Translations under genes and position numbers: made by a program
Notes under the pieces: model-generated
Seen by the model: the letters and a program-made list of their open reading frames with translations, nothing else
Told to the model about the DNA's origin: nothing
Database searches by the model: none
Shown: piece by piece, positions 24,014 to 37,766 of the stretch
Position numbering within the stretch: position 1 is the first letter of the stretch
Layout: each line of letters opens with the position of its first letter
Assembly (NCBI RefSeq): GCF_028453695.1
Contig: NC_135774.1
Span: forward strand, 12,772,001-12,836,000
Source: Augochlora pura
Taxonomy: Eukaryota; Arthropoda; Insecta; Hymenoptera; Halictidae
DNA length: 64,000 bases
Direction of reading: 5' to 3'

Positions 24014-26315
24014 AACATGCTCAGAAAACGACTATTAATAATTATTTAATATAACAAATTATTGTGACAATATTTCATTAAAAAAATTCTAAAATGAAAT
24101 AACTTTACTTCGTAAGTATATAAAATTTAATCTTTTTTATCATGTTAATACAAATTTTATAATTTGTATAGTAATTTAGTATATTAATAGTTAGAATACA
24201 GATATTCAGTATATAATAGTTAGAACACAAAAATTTATACAGACCCATAATCAATCCTCCAAAGACGCTTCCAAGTGTACCTAGATCGTTGACTCAATAA
24301 TGAGCGGCTACACGATTCGCCAACTATGAAATCCTCACCAAAAGACAGCCGCTTATTAATTAAACTATACCGCTTGCTCCTAGGGGGCCTGATTACTTAA
24401 TGCGAACCCCCTCGCGGCGTTCGTTTTGCAGCCGCCGCGGAGAATCGAGCGCGCACACGGGCTCGTCAAGTAGGATGCGAGTGTCGTGCACGGGCCTTTC
24501 ATCGCCATAATTTTTAATTCGTGCGCCGACGCGAAAAGGACAACGCCGACCACGGCGCTTATACAGCGAAAAAGAGCAGCGGCCATAAATTCCGCGTAAT
24601 CGCGGCCAATTAATTGGCATGCAAATGAGTCCAAGCGCAAATTACCGCGGAACGAAGGCGGGGTCCGTTGGGCCCCCCCTTTCCCCTCCTCCTCCAGTCT
24701 TTTCGTTGTCGTGGTCTTGATGCGGTCCCACGTCTCGTTCATGAAGAATTCGGCCGACTCTAGGGCCCGATGGTCCACCATAGCGATGCACAAACGAGCC
24801 GAAATAGTCCTTCTGGGAACCGCGTTCCGCTCTTGTGGCCGCCGGACCGCCTTTTCGCTGGAATTCCTTCGACCCCCGTTTCCTGGGGAGTGTTTAACAC
24901 GTTGCACGTTAGTCGGTAGTAAAGTACTCATCCTAGTTGTGCCAACTCGGGGATCCATGAAATATTCACGAATTTTACAGTGATGGTGGAACCTGTTTGA
25001 TAGCAATTGTTTATAAGTGAACTTCGTCGTTACGAATCGGATTTTGGGAGAACATGGCTGAGCGAACTTGTGGCTTATGAAATTTCGTGGCATGTGCTTA
25101 AAGATGAACGATTGATAAACGGGAGGTTAGGGTACTGTGCGATTACTGTATCCTTGAGACGATTATTCGACAGCTGCTCGCGATTCCATCTTTAGATTAG
25201 GAGAAGTTTGAACCCTTTGATGTAAGACACCACTGAAATTATTCTGTCACGTCTCAAAATAAATTTTATACTAACAAAATTTAGATTAAAAAATTCTTAA
25301 GAGTAAAACTATTGATATGAGTCACACAAAACAATTTCATATTGATAAAATACATTTTGTCACATAAAATGGAACTATAAGCTAGAAAAATTATTTTAGA
25401 TTTAGAGTTATTGTTTATTAACGTTAATGTAGAGTTCAGTTAATCTATAGTAAGTGTATAATTTATTGCACTTGTTGTTTTAATATTTTGTGTATGTATA
25501 GCTTTTAATTTCGACATTTTAAGACATAATTGTTGAAATAATTCTTGAATTAAATTACAAAGAAGTATTTATCATTTTCTTACATTCTTATGTTATTAAA
25601 GAATTATAATACTGTATAATTTTTATCTCGAAATACCAGGTGTTACCAGGATTGTCTGACAATAACAGTTCTTATCTACTGTCTATAATTAATTTAATCT
25701 TAAAATCAGCTTCTGTTTATCGAGTGCTAATTTTAAACTCCGAAATTCTCATAAAATCATTTAAATCATTTCCTTAATACAATCGAGACTAAAAACTTAA
25801 TATTTACCATACAAAATACTAGCTTAACTCTTTCGTATTACAAATACTCTACCAACGTCCAATTTGCTCAATATACGGTAACAGAACTGCATCTCAAAGC
25901 TTGAAAATTAGTGTCACCATTTTCTAACCGACACGGTCGTGACCGACAATTTACACGATTGCCAATTAGGTGTTCCGCAGATTAGGATGACACAGAGCCA
26001 GCTGCGAACGGCGAACAGAATTTGCAACTTCTTCGTAGCCTCGTTGTACTCTCGCCATTATGTAGATCCCGTACAGGGGAGGACAGAAAAAGAGCACGTA
26101 AGTAGAAAGTGGAGCAGCCAGTAGGATGATTTACATGTAAAACGTCTCCCCACTAAATCAAAATGGCGCCGGATGTTCGAGCAAGCCGGCAAATATTAGT
26201 GCTCCGCATAAATCGTGCGGGCTTTTCATTCGCACGAAGTTTCGGCGCGAACTATTATTCGCAGAGACATTGAAACGGTTCCGAAACTGTTCTAAATAAA
26301 AATTTTACTGGCGGT
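24014..26315. other. No gene seen
   Basis: AT-rich except 24380-25190. The 237-codon minus-strand frame (24380-25093) is the longest in the window but lies in GC-rich DNA with frames open in other registers and no recognisable domain. A good donor (GTAAGTA at 26098) follows a short + strand frame, but no exon could be confirmed. Confidence 0.4.
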
Positions 26316-26596
26316 TTAACCCTTTCGCGACGGGTGCCGCGTATATACGACAGTCACTTGGTGCATCACAGCGGCTGACGCCGGGTATATATGGCAGCTA
26401 TTTTTTGGTCCACAGAGGCTGACGCCGCTTATATAAACATAATTATATTATTATTTTATTATGATTATATTATTATTTGATTTCAATAGCGAACTCAAAA
26501 TAAAGCTATAAATACATTGGTGATGAAGTATGGTTCACTTGCGCTTTCGCGAACGACGACAAAGTGTAGTCAGTCGCTCCGTCGCGAAAAGGTTAA
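26316..26596. mobile_element. TTAA-flanked MITE, 281 bp, GC-rich ends
   Basis: The left end is TTAACCCTTTCGCGACGG. The right end, reverse complemented, is TTAACCTTTTCGCGACGG, a nearly perfect inverted repeat in a TTAA duplication. The left half contains a repeated word (GCGGCTGACGCCGGGTATAT, then AGGCTGACGCCGCTTATAT about 50 bp later). Confidence 0.85.
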
Positions 26597-29500
26597 TCCT
26601 TCTACGACATTGGCTAAATAAAAGCGTGCTCGTTTGTCTGTCAAAAAAAATAGTGGTCGGTCCACTTGTTCGATGCAAATAAAACGCTTCGTCGATGGAG
26701 TCGGCTGCGCGAGAACAAATCGCGGCAAAAAGGTGTTAATGACGCGATAAAAGACTGAGTCCGCGTTCTCTTTTTGCGGAAGACGGTCCGAAAAACATTC
26801 TAAGTCGCCGAATATAGGGTCGACGTCAGCCGCGGTCTTTCCGCAGCCGGTGACGCAAAGCGACGTCCCAAATTCCAGCGGCGGCCGCGTCCGCGGCAGG
26901 ACCCGCGTGCTCGTCGAAACAAGAAAGAAGTCGGAGGATATGAGATCCCGAAGTTCCCTTGTCCGAGTTCGAGCTGGAAGTTCTCGAGCGGCTCGAAATA
27001 TTACGGGCGGGATCGCGGATGCATTACCGGACGCGAAAAAGTTCGCGACAGGACCTCGCAGGACTCTTCTTATTGCTCGCCGGAATAGTTCGCCGATCCT
27101 GACGGCCATTTCGCGCTACTGTCTTCGGTTAAAGTACGCCGGGATTTTCTGCTCCTTTCGCGAGCTGAGCAGAAAATAAACGAACTGGAATTCGTTTCTC
27201 TCGTGTATAGAGGACGGATTTAATTCTTTAGGAATATTCTTTTTTTATATTATATAATTCTTTTCCAATAGAAATTAGTGAATACAATAGTAGTAAATAC
27301 TGTGATAGTGTTGGAACAATTCAAGAATTTTGTTATATTATTTATAAGGTATTGAGATCTTTCAAGAGAGGAATTCTATGGTTATGGCAATCGATGAAAT
27401 ACATTTTTATCTTACATAAAGATTTGCAGTCTAATTATAACTGCAATATTGTGCTAAATTGTGTTAGTAATATTCTTAATTTTGCCTGATGTCTTCACAA
27501 TCCTTTATTTCGTCGATTTATTTTTCATTGAAAAAATAGTATTACATATTGTATAAAAGCTAACGCTATCTAATTAATTATTATATATAAATTAAATACA
27601 TTTTTATTCTATTCTCGCCATACTCGTTTCCAAATTAATTATACTAGACTTTTATTATTTTTAATTTCCTGACTAATTCTGATCCTATATAATAATTCTT
27701 GCACAAAAATATTTATGAAAGTATTTTTAAATCACTTTAAAAATTGAATATAATTACTGGAATCTGTGAAAAATACTTCTCTTGAAATAATTATATCTCA
27801 ATATAAAAAATTTTTGCAGGTTGTAAATAATTCAGAACGACAGTGAATGATTTAATTACGATGGGATTTGAGTTGAATCGTTTTAAAATATCGTAAGGCA
27901 GCTGCGAGGCAGCCTAAAATTTTCGCGACGAGCTCCGCGCCACGTACCAGGTTTCTTCAAACAGCACGAGGCGTGTTTGCGAAGCAAACGTCTGGCGACC
28001 GAACGGAGTCCTTATCTTATCAGTATCTCATCTGCAGAATTAGAATGCTGCGTCGCCACGTTCGAGTCTACTTCTCAACCGTATCCCTCCTACTCCAATT
28101 AGAAATTATCGACAGCGTATCTAAATCGTATATTTCCTGAAATACACTCGCAATTCTCTTCAATTTGCGAAGATTCGAACGTGTGATTTGAGAACAGTAG
28201 AAAGAGACAACCGGAGTCAGACGAACGCTATAAGTCTTTTATTTGAAGGATATAAATTGCAGTGGAGTAAAAATTGTGTACTTCGAGGGCTTTAATGTTG
28301 CTTTATGCAAATTGAAATGAAGGAAAGATTCTGAAATTGGGAAGAAAATTCTACGCGTATGAAAATTAAATAATATTTAGTTTCTTTTTAAATGATTGCT
28401 TGGATTTTGTATTTCTTTTTAAAATTGGTATTCGCCATGAATGTTTAAAATATATAAAAATGATTAAAGGGTATACGTACATAATACTAATCTATCACAC
28501 TGCTTATTTGCATCTAAAAGACTTAAATTCGCCTATTTAAATTTCCCATCGAAATAATAGCAATAATTAAATAAAAGTCTTAATACACTCTGAAACTAAA
28601 CTTCTAAATCTTCCGAATATATCCAAATATTTTACTGCCCCAAATATTACAATACTCTAAATATCTTACTCGCATAATCGAGCAGAAAGCACGCGCATCC
28701 CGCGAATACTTTCGGATGCCTGAAACGTCAGAGATTGTTCTCTCCGTGGCATCCGGGAATAAAAGGTTTCGGGGGCCCGCAACGAAAAAGGGACGAATAC
28801 TCGAGCAGCGATCGCGGAGCAGGCATGAAAGGTAACCGCGCACGGCCGATTTCTTGCACCTTTCGGCGATCGGTGGACGTCGTGCCGGGGGGGACGCCGT
28901 CGTCGGCGTACGGGCCGTCCGGTTTTCGCGAATGGACAACCGGTGTCGGTCGGATGCCGGCTGCCGCGAATCAATTTTATGCAAGTCGTTTACGAGCTCC
29001 TTACGAGCCATCCTTACGCGGACGGAATGGCAATTCCGGCGAGAGAGTCGCGGTCGTAAAACGTTATGGCTGGTAATCCGAGGTTAACTCGGCAAAAAAG
29101 CCGCCACGGTCTCTCCACCCCCGAGTCTCTCTCTCTCTCTCTCTCGTTCCAGGCTCGCCTCCGCATGCGAATCCGTTCGCCGATGGGAACGCGGGGGAGA
29201 CCCGGAACGGAAGTCGTCGTCCCCGCGGGAAGGTGCGAATCGCCCGGAGACAAATTTATAAACGCTTTAATGACTTTAACGATCCGCGGCGAATCCGATG
29301 CGCGTTTACGAGCCGGAGGACACACGCGCGCACACGAGCACCGTATTCAGCGCGACTTTGTTCACTCGTCCAATACGGTTGGAGCAACGACGGAATTTTG
29401 GCGGCGATCGCGACGCCGGTGCATCGCCAGACGCATTTTTCATTGCGATTTAACTGCTTCGCCGGGAGAAATTCCACGGATGTTTCCGCCGGCACGAGTT

Positions 29501-32223
29501 TCCGGTTTGTCGATCCGGAAACGCGGGCTCGGTTCAACTCGCTCCGGGGAGATTTCTAACGACGCTATTACTCTCTCGGCTCCTTCATCTTCTTCTTCTT
29601 TCTCGGCCTTTAATTAACGGCCTGATTCCGTCCGAGTATTTATTCATTGATTTCGCGCGAGTCTCTGCAAAACGATTAACGAGAGATCTATTGTAGGAAG
29701 GATCGAGCTGCGCCGTGCTTTATTATACGATGTGCTCGGCGTAAGATGGGACTGTAGAGAGCGAACGCATCGATTCGAAGTTTCATTAAATATTTATTAA
29801 CTAACGAGTAGACCGTGCATCTTTGTGTGTAGCTCTGATTGTGGAAATTGTTTGAGGGAAATCTGGATTGCGAGGGATATCGTTAATTTTAATTCAGTTG
29901 AAGGTTTTGTTGGATTTTGTGAAGTCGAGGATTTGTTGGTTATTGTGTTAATATCTGCTGTCTATTGATCAGTTTGTTGGAACCTTTGAAGAACGACTAT
30001 CACTTTTATTAATCTTTATAAAAGCATAGTGTAGAAGTATTAGGTTACAAGAAGTAATTAATTCTTTTAAAGAATTTCATTACTGTTAAAAAATTATAGT
30101 ATCTTAAAGTTGTTTCAAAAGGCTCTATGTTGTTCTAATTATCAAATACATATATTAATGTCAATAATTATAGATCCAAAGTAACTTTTACAATTTCAGC
30201 GACATTTAAACGAATAAAGAAATAATATTCAAATATAATTCTTTTCTTCTTTTAAATATAATTTCATTTCGCTATATCAGTAAAAATACATTGAGCCTAT
30301 AATCATCCACGATATTATATAATATATTTAATAAAAAAATAAAAAATAAATAAATGTATGATTTAAATCAGTTCCCTAATTATGGGCTCATGTCATTTCT
30401 AAAATTTTTGTTTTACTAAAATCGCCTCAATAATCCTGATCTAGCTCCGTCTGATCACAATTATCCTTATCTACTGCTTCGTAATTGCACGTCAGAATTC
30501 AGAGGCTAATCCAGAGGCTAAAAGCGCGTGCCAGGCTCGGTCCCGGCTCGGTCAGATTCGCCGCTCGATCTTCCATCGGTCTCGTAAAAATTCAAGATAG
30601 ATATAGACGACATTGACACGGTTTCAAGGTACAGTTTCGAACGTGTCCCGATGCAGTTTCTCGAGAAGCGTTTCGCCGCGCTCGTCTTGGAAGCAATGCG
30701 GTACAGCATTCCGGTAGTTCCGCGAGAGGACGGCGTGGCTGACGCGTGGGCGTGACAGGCCGCATGAATCGTATCTCGCCGTGAAACGGATCGCTTTGTT
30801 GAACGTGTGGCCGCGTGAACACGTATCGCGAGAGCGCGCGCGCGCCGTAAACTTCAACCGGAGAAATAAATTGATATCGCACGGTTCACGGTTCGGAATC
30901 GAGGGTAGCCGGTCCCCCGTGACGAATCTCAAATTGCGTTTCATAATCTGCCCCGGCGCGCCGGCTCTCCTGCCCGGCGGAACCGCCGCGGAGAGATTTT
31001 CGCGACGATACCGGCCGCAAGTTTCTTATCGGATCGTTGCATACGGAATACGCAATTTCGTCGGGCTTTTCTAATGCGTCGGTGAGAAACGCGGCGAGGT
31101 AACGCGCGTTGTTCGCGCGTGGAGAAGAAAACAGAGATCGATGCGTCGTTGATTGATCTTAGAATGAAATTGCTTTTATCTGGGAGGAGAGGACGATGGA
31201 GAAAAGTCGCAGTTTGGCGGCTTGGCGAATTTAAATTAGGAATTGCAGAATCGCAAAATTGATTCTGAGATCCGAATTAAAAATAGCGAAGAGGTTTGAT
31301 GATTTTTAAAATAATACTCGAACAGGTTAGGCTCGTTTAAATTGGAAAGGAAGGAAGTAATTTGTTGATGCTATGTTTCGTAATTAACGGAGACAGTATC
31401 TACTTTGCATAAATATTCGCGACCTAGTTATGATGTTGTAAATTCATTATAAATTACATATATTCTAGAAGGGATGTCTCGAAGAATCATAATTATGGGA
31501 TTGCGGATTTTTAATTTTAATTTTGAATTATATAGGACATAGTTTATATTGAAATGTCTTGTATCTTTTAATAATTACACTATGGTGAAAATAACGTAAC
31601 AATATCCTTAAATCCTGCCAGCGAACCTTGCAATTTCCTATTTAATTTATTATCTTCTTCAAAACGTATAAATAAATCCTTAGCCTACTTTTAATATCAA
31701 AAATTCCTAACAATAAAACTTAAATTGTACGAATCATAAATTACAAAACGTCGCTCGTCCCTTAACAATTCTAACAAATCAAAAACAATAAAACAGTCTT
31801 CACGTATTCTTCCACTATACACATACTTCCATATTTCACTTATCCACTTCTCTAACAAATTCATCAAACGCCCAATCTAATAATTAAGTTTCGTGCTACA
31901 CACGCGTTCCCCTTCGTTTTAGAAACCCGTCGACTTTATAAGAAACGCAAAGATCAAAGTCTGTACGTCAGATTCAAGGAGATCCGTCGACGAAGGCCGT
32001 AATTTCATTGGACTGTTACCCCGGAATCGGTTCTCTCCGTAGCCGTTCGCCGTTCCGTAACTTTCGTAATTTCCACAAACAGGATCAAGTCGATTCGATA
32101 GCAGTCGGATAGGAAGCAAGAAATCTGCCGGCGGAAGCGGGCCTGAAATAATCGCGAAAATTCCGTGGAACGAGGCACGAAGAGGTTGTTCGATCGTTTC
32201 GAGGATTGGACGACGCGAGAAAG
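26597..32223. other. No gene seen over 5.6 kb
   Basis: GC-rich at 26760-27180, AT-rich to 28660, GC-rich at 28680-29640, AT-rich to 30500, GC-rich to 31130, then AT-rich. A CT run lies at 29124-29144 and a GC run at 30836-30844. The frames seen are short, overlap on both strands and match nothing. No RNA gene was recognised. Confidence 0.5.
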
Positions 32224-32565
32224 TTAACCCCTTCTGCTACCATTCTTTTTCGCGCTGCGTTGATCATCACTTATTTGCCCTCGATATATTTAATAATAGG
32301 ACCGGACGATTTTTATTTCTTTTATTGTCTTTATGTGCTTTTGTTTCTTTTATTGTCTTTATGTGGTTTTATTTATTTTATTGTCTTTATGTGCTTTTGT
32401 TTCTTTTATTGTCTTTATGTGGTTTTATTTATTTTATTGTCTTTATGTGCTTTTGTTTCTTTTATTGTCTTTATGTGATTTTATTTCTTTTATTATCTTT
32501 ATGTGCTTTTGTTTCTAGACTTTAATAAGGGAAGGATTTATCTTTATTTATACGTAGAAGAAATT
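32224..32565. mobile_element. Probable TTAA element, family E (copy 1), carrying a minisatellite
   Basis: The left end TTAACCCCTTCTGCTACCAT resembles the family E end TTAACCCTTTGCCGTACCAT, known from the right end of the element at 34708-34966. The right end (TACGTAGAAGAAATTA, about 32550-32565) is only a weak match. The interior is largely occupied by the 28-bp tandem repeat described separately. Confidence 0.45.
32314..32517. repeat. 28-bp minisatellite with alternating variants
   Basis: About seven copies of a 28-bp unit begin TTGTCTTTATGTG. Copies alternate between a CTTTTGTTTCTTTTA ending and a GTTTTATTTATTTTA ending, giving a 56-bp higher-order period. The three + strand frames across it read as Phe/Leu/Cys-rich low complexity and are not genes. 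Confidence 0.9.
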
Positions 32566-32809
32566 ATCCCTTGCCGTACCATTTTTTTTTTACAATCACT
32601 ATGATTAGAATTTTTCTGATCGCACTAATTTCTCCGAAGAAAAAGGAATTTTATATTAATCCTGTGCATGCATCTATTCGAATATTTAAATATTGGTGAC
32701 AATAGAATAAAATTTAATTCCTACTTGAAGGAACTGATATGAACATTCATACCTTACAGCTTATTGTTAGAAATCTGCATCGCGAACCTGACACATATAT
32801 GTACGTTAA
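32566..32809. mobile_element. TTAA-type MITE, family E (copy 2), ~244 bp
   Basis: The left end TTATCCCTTGCCGTACCATT and the internal CCTGTGCATG...ATTCGAAT stretch align with the reverse complement of the element at 34708-34966 (TTAACCCTTTGCCGTACCAT; CCCGTGCCTG...CTCGAAT). The right end is GTACGTTAA at 32801-32809. Confidence 0.6.
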
Positions 32810-32813
32810 ATTG

Positions 32814-33052
32814 TTAATCCTTTACACTCGAGTGGCGACTGTGAGGCACCATTCAAATTGTTATACCACGTTCTAAAATTATTTTTATAGATATTACCGA
32901 AACTCGAATTTAAATAGTTGTTAAAAGTGTAACTGTTATACGAGTTATGAGACTCGGTTTACATAGAATGTACTTTGTTATACAGAACGAAAATGAGTCA
33001 GAAAAATTGTTTTATATATGTAGTTGAAATGTCTTCGAGTGCAAAGGGTTAA
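32814..33052. mobile_element. TTAA-flanked MITE, 239 bp (family A2, copy 1)
   Basis: The left end is TTAATCCTTTACACTCGAG. The right end, reverse complemented, is TTAACCCTTTGCACTCGAAG. The body matches the element at 55595 (shared GCGACT-TGAGG-CACCATT, TTCTAAAATT, TTTTTGTAGATAT and ATGAGACT blocks). It starts four bases after the previous element. Confidence 0.85.
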
Positions 33053-34707
33053 TAATGTTCATAATTAGTAGAACTCACGTGGAATCTTTATCTTTTGCCT
33101 GATTCGTTATTGTATGGGGTTAAGTACGAGGTGGCCAGAAAAGGGCCGCGCGTTGCGCACCGAAGGTACCTAATCGATGAAACGGGGAGAGAGAGAGAGA
33201 GAGAGAGAGTCAAACCGTGGCCCGGTCGTTGGCCGTGATTTACCGTGGTTTCCGGTTTCTTTCGCCAGGAAACTTGGCCGGCGCGACGAAAAAGTTCGCG
33301 GAAACGAACGGCCGTAGAAAGGAACGGGTTCTTGGCCGGGAGAGACCGTGGTCCTCGGATCGCATCGTGCCGAGCCGACCCTCTCCCTGGTACCACGCGA
33401 GACCGGGCCCGGAAATTTGACAGAGGACGGACAGCGCGACGCTCCCCCCTCCCCGGCTAATGTCTAATCGCATTAAATTGTTTCGTAGTCTGCCAATTGG
33501 TCACGTAGCCACGCTGTTCTGACCTCGTTCGACGCCGCGCCAGAGACACTCGCTTAATTTCAGCTCGACACCCGACGATTAGATACCATGTAAATGCAGG
33601 CTTCCGCCGACCCGGTACTTTGAAGACTGCGCGCGGCTCGGGACGCGCTTTTGCGTCACTGCTTAGCGCGCGAATCCTTTTATTCGCCAACTAATTTACC
33701 AGGCGGATCAATCCCATGCGTCATTATCGTTATTAGTATGTGCAGCTTTCCAAGGAATCAGAATTCTCTGCTTCGATTGTGACGACCGGGAATTAATACT
33801 AGGCTTAGAGACTCGTCGAAATGACGGGTTATATTGGCTTTTTTCGTTTATAATTATTTAAATTGAAATGGGGTATTTCGGAAATATTTATTTAATGTGT
33901 GTGTTATTTGGGGAATATTTGAATAATGTTCAGAATAAATGTATTTTTATTCTGTTCGAAATTAGAATAAATGTCTTATTGTTGTTTTTAAAAATTAAAT
34001 ACTAAGAGTGAGAACTTAAACGATAATTTATATTCATTTTTAATATTTTTTTAATTAGTTGAAAATGATCTAAAGGCATTGTTAAATGCATTTACTGCCT
34101 TGCATTTCAATTTTAAAATAAATGCATAAAATTCACTGTGTAATGTGACGAGGATTTTCTTACTTGCTAATTTTCTAACTGATCTTTGACGTCGGATTAA
34201 AAATATTGCACACAAAAGACACTTGCATCGAAAATTTTGTAAAAAAAAAATAAATTTCAATTTTAGACTACAGACATAGTTAAAGACTGCAAATATCAAT
34301 TTTACATACACTCCCATCTTCATAAAGAGTTCTACAAAATACAAATTAAAAAAATTCCTTAATCTACTAAAATAAAAACAATATTACCTTCATTAAACAG
34401 AGACGTCATAAATTTGACAAATCTACTCAATTTAGCAACACTTAAAAATTCGCAAGTCAATAGACCATCGTTAGTAACATGAATTACCGATGACGCGTCT
34501 GTCCATGACTAGCCGTTTCTACTTATCTCGAAATCGACCTTGTACCACTTAAACAAACTCTGAAAATGAATTTGCTGAAAAGCAAACTCTCCGTACACAA
34601 CAACGATAAAAATCGTAAATTTCGTCCTACCTCCAAAAATATCAGAAACAATTCCCGGTATTAATTCGATCCAGGTCCATACGAGATTATTTATATGTAA
34701 CAGTGGT
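33053..34707. other. No gene seen; GA microsatellite
   Basis: A GA run lies at 33187-33209. The GC-rich 33200-33690 stretch has frames open on both strands. The rest is AT-rich without features. Confidence 0.5.
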
Positions 34708-34966
34708 TTAACTTACCGTACTTTGACGAGTCCGAGTCGTGATGGAAATTACTAGGAATAAATTATTGAGCATAGACGTTACTCTGTTCTTTAAAATTGG
34801 AATGAAATTCCAATGTTAAAAAATTCCTTGTTATTAATATTTAACCATTCGAGTTAATTCAGGCACGGGAATAAACATTAATATTCTGTCCCTTCTAACA
34901 GATTATATTAATTGAAAAATTCCCAATCGTGGTAAGTGCGAAGAAAATGGTACGGCAAAGGGTTAA
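34708..34966. mobile_element. TTAA-flanked MITE, family E (copy 3, reversed), 259 bp
   Basis: The right end reads GGTACGGCAAAGGGTTAA. The left end is a decayed TTAACTTACCGTACTTTG. It lies in the opposite orientation to the copy at 32566-32809. Confidence 0.65.
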
Positions 34967-36786
34967 TCCGCCAGTGAAAGTCGATGCCACGTGGTCTCGT
35001 TCGAGGATCCCCGGTCATTGTCAACAAGAAAAAATTCCGGCCCGTTTCGCGGTTGATCTCTAACGTTTTCTCGCCCCCCTCGATCTCTCTTTTTTTTCGG
35101 GCCGTCGGGTCGCCGGCAAAGTGTTAATAATGCTAATGCACCGACCTCGAGCGCGGCGCGGCTCGCGGCGCATCAATATTCATTAGCGGTTCGCTCTACG
35201 AGCCGAATAATTCTGCGTGGCCGCGCGGCGTAACCCACAAACCCACTGTGTGTACACGCGCGCGCGCGCGCGCGCGATTGCGTGTGAAGTTAACACGCTC
35301 CTCCTCTCAAAGGATTCCTTCTAGTCTCCGTCTACGATCCGAGAGCGGTTCCCATGGGCGACGAGTGTTTGCCGTGCCGTCTGTCCCGTCGTTGTCGTTG
35401 TCGTTGTCGTCGTCGATGAGAAAGTGACAGTGAACGGCCACGTAAGAGTTAGCAAAACGGTGTTTATTGCCTGGGGACCACCCACCCGCCTCTATTTTTC
35501 ATTCACCCTTTGTGGAATCCTCCTCCGGGATTTTTCAAACCGTCCGCGTCGCTCCGGTGCATTGGCGTAGAGTGACTTTGTGGAATAACGCCGTGCAATT
35601 GGACGGAACAATGAAAATTCTAATAAAAACGACCTGTTGAAATCTGTTGTATTTAATATAAGTAGTGACGTCAGCTTCTACGGTAATAAATGTTTAATAA
35701 ACTTCGTGCGACGCGTTGAGCTGAAATAACATCGATTATTAATTTTCGTCTCTTTTATAATAATTTTCGTTGAAATATTGTCATACTTCTATATGATAAT
35801 TTCATAACTTTATACATATATATTTAAAATTATTTTGTATATGTCATATAATTTTACTTATTTTTTATATATTATATATAAATATATTATTTTACAAATT
35901 TGAAATATTGTTATATAATTATCTAATTTCTGACAATTAAATCAGACAATAAATAAAAAAAATAAATTTAAGAGACACATAAAATATACATCGTTAAAAT
36001 TATTGCAAACTGTTATAAATGATCCCAAACACGTTATATCATCGTCGAAAATCGTTCGAATATTAATCAGAGAAATTTCACTTCCTGCCATTATCCGGTT
36101 ACAAACTGTAATTACCGTAGCGGCGATTTTTGACAATTTCGACCGGGCAGATTAATCGAGGGAAAATTCGTGCCGGCAACCTGATATTGCATCGTGGAAA
36201 CGGCGGCCGGTTAATTAATCTGGAAATTTTTGGAGCAGGCAATATGGCCGAACCAGCAAATGCCCTGGCTTTGGCAAACAAATCGGCGAATTTCCCAGGT
36301 TAAAAACACACAGTCGCTGCATTATGTAAAAATTCGCGGCGTAACAAAACAGGACGATCGACGGGCGTGCAGAGGAATCTAAACGATCGATCTCGAAAGC
36401 CGGCACGGAATTGCGGGAGCATAAACCGTGGAACCGGAGGGCGCGTTACTCGGTCATTGTAAAAAGGTGATTGTAATGGATCAAGCGAGCCCTGGTAATC
36501 TTCGAAACCGGCCGTTTCACGTGCGGCTACCTAATAGCTCGTCGACGCGTAGCTTCCGCGGCCGGGAATCGCTCGGAGCTAAAGGGTTGGCGTAGAGAAC
36601 GGTCGTAGGAAGCCGGTATAATAATTGCGGCTATTAATCAGGCTGGCCGCGAGGCTCACGCACCGAACACGCATCGATTAGGCTCTCGGCTGCTTGCTCT
36701 CTCAATGATCCGCGTGGGCGATCAAGGAACCGGACGACGATCTACGGAGACCAGTTTTCGAAGGCTGCCGGGGCCGGCTCTCGCGC

Positions 36787-36827
<41 letters not shown>

Positions 36828-37766
36828 TACCCGTGTCACCAGCGAAGGGCCGAGCCGGCGCGCGAAGGCCGGGGAAACACGCCGAAGGGACCCCCTTATC
36901 TACCGTGACGACCGCGAGAACGCCGTTTGACGTTAATTACCGCGGTTCGGACCCGGCCTGAATGATTACGGGCGCTCCCAGATGAAGATAGCACAAGAAA
37001 CTACGGGGGAAGCCCGATCGATCGAGGATTCCGAGAGCGCCTCGCTTGTAATTTCTGCGAATGATCAATGGGGAAATCGGTCGTTAAGAGGACTCCGCTA
37101 TCTGGGCTTCATTAGCCCCTCCACTCCTCACCGTTCCCGAACGTCAGCGCGGCCTTCGCCTTTGGGTCTCCGACGTTTCATTTGCCTCCGTTGATTCGAC
37201 GGGTTCTCCGAGTAATATTCCCTTCCCTCGCGATTCAACCTCGGCTGCCTTGTTTAATCGCGCCGCCGTGTTATTGAATCAGCCGGCGATGGGCTACCGG
37301 CTCCTCGACCTTTCCCTCGATCGGCGGCCCTATTGGACGGTGGCCAATGGGAAACCGCAGGATCGGCTACCGAGACCTCTATGGGCGAGCTGGGTGTCTC
37401 GAAACTGGGGATAAACGGCGGCGGAGTTGAAACGAAGCCGTTCGGTGAAGTGGATAGCCGCGCGGCGCGATTTTAGCGCCTCTTGTTCTTTGCTGGGGGA
37501 GAATGGAGGTGGTGCTGAGGGGACAGGGTGTCGTCCTAGAAGTGACTCGGTATTGTTAACTGTTGTGATAGCGTTCTTGTTCAAATATGGGTGTGTCCAG
37601 AGTCAATCGAAGCAGGTAGAAATCACCTTCGAATAGGAAACGGGAGCGGGAGGTGATTTAGGGGTGCTCAACCGTGGCTAGGGAAAGAATTAGAGCCTGA
37701 GATTGTTTTAAATGTGATGTTAAGAATATTATAAGTTGTAGGGATATTTTAGTGTAGCTGTGCTTT
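34967..37766. other. No gene seen; CG and TC microsatellites
   Basis: A (CG)n run at 35257-35276 lies in a GC-rich block, and a (TC)n run at 36788-36822 lies in another. The region 35640-36040 is very AT-rich. Nothing else was recognised. Confidence 0.5.

Noticed and set aside
24380..25093. 237-codon minus-strand open frame, the longest in the window
   Set aside because: GC-rich DNA with other frames open on both strands, no recognisable domain, and no splice or context support.
25980..26099. Possible exon between CCGCAG and GTAAGTA
   Set aside because: Splice-like ends are present but the acceptor has a poor pyrimidine tract and the peptide matches nothing I know.
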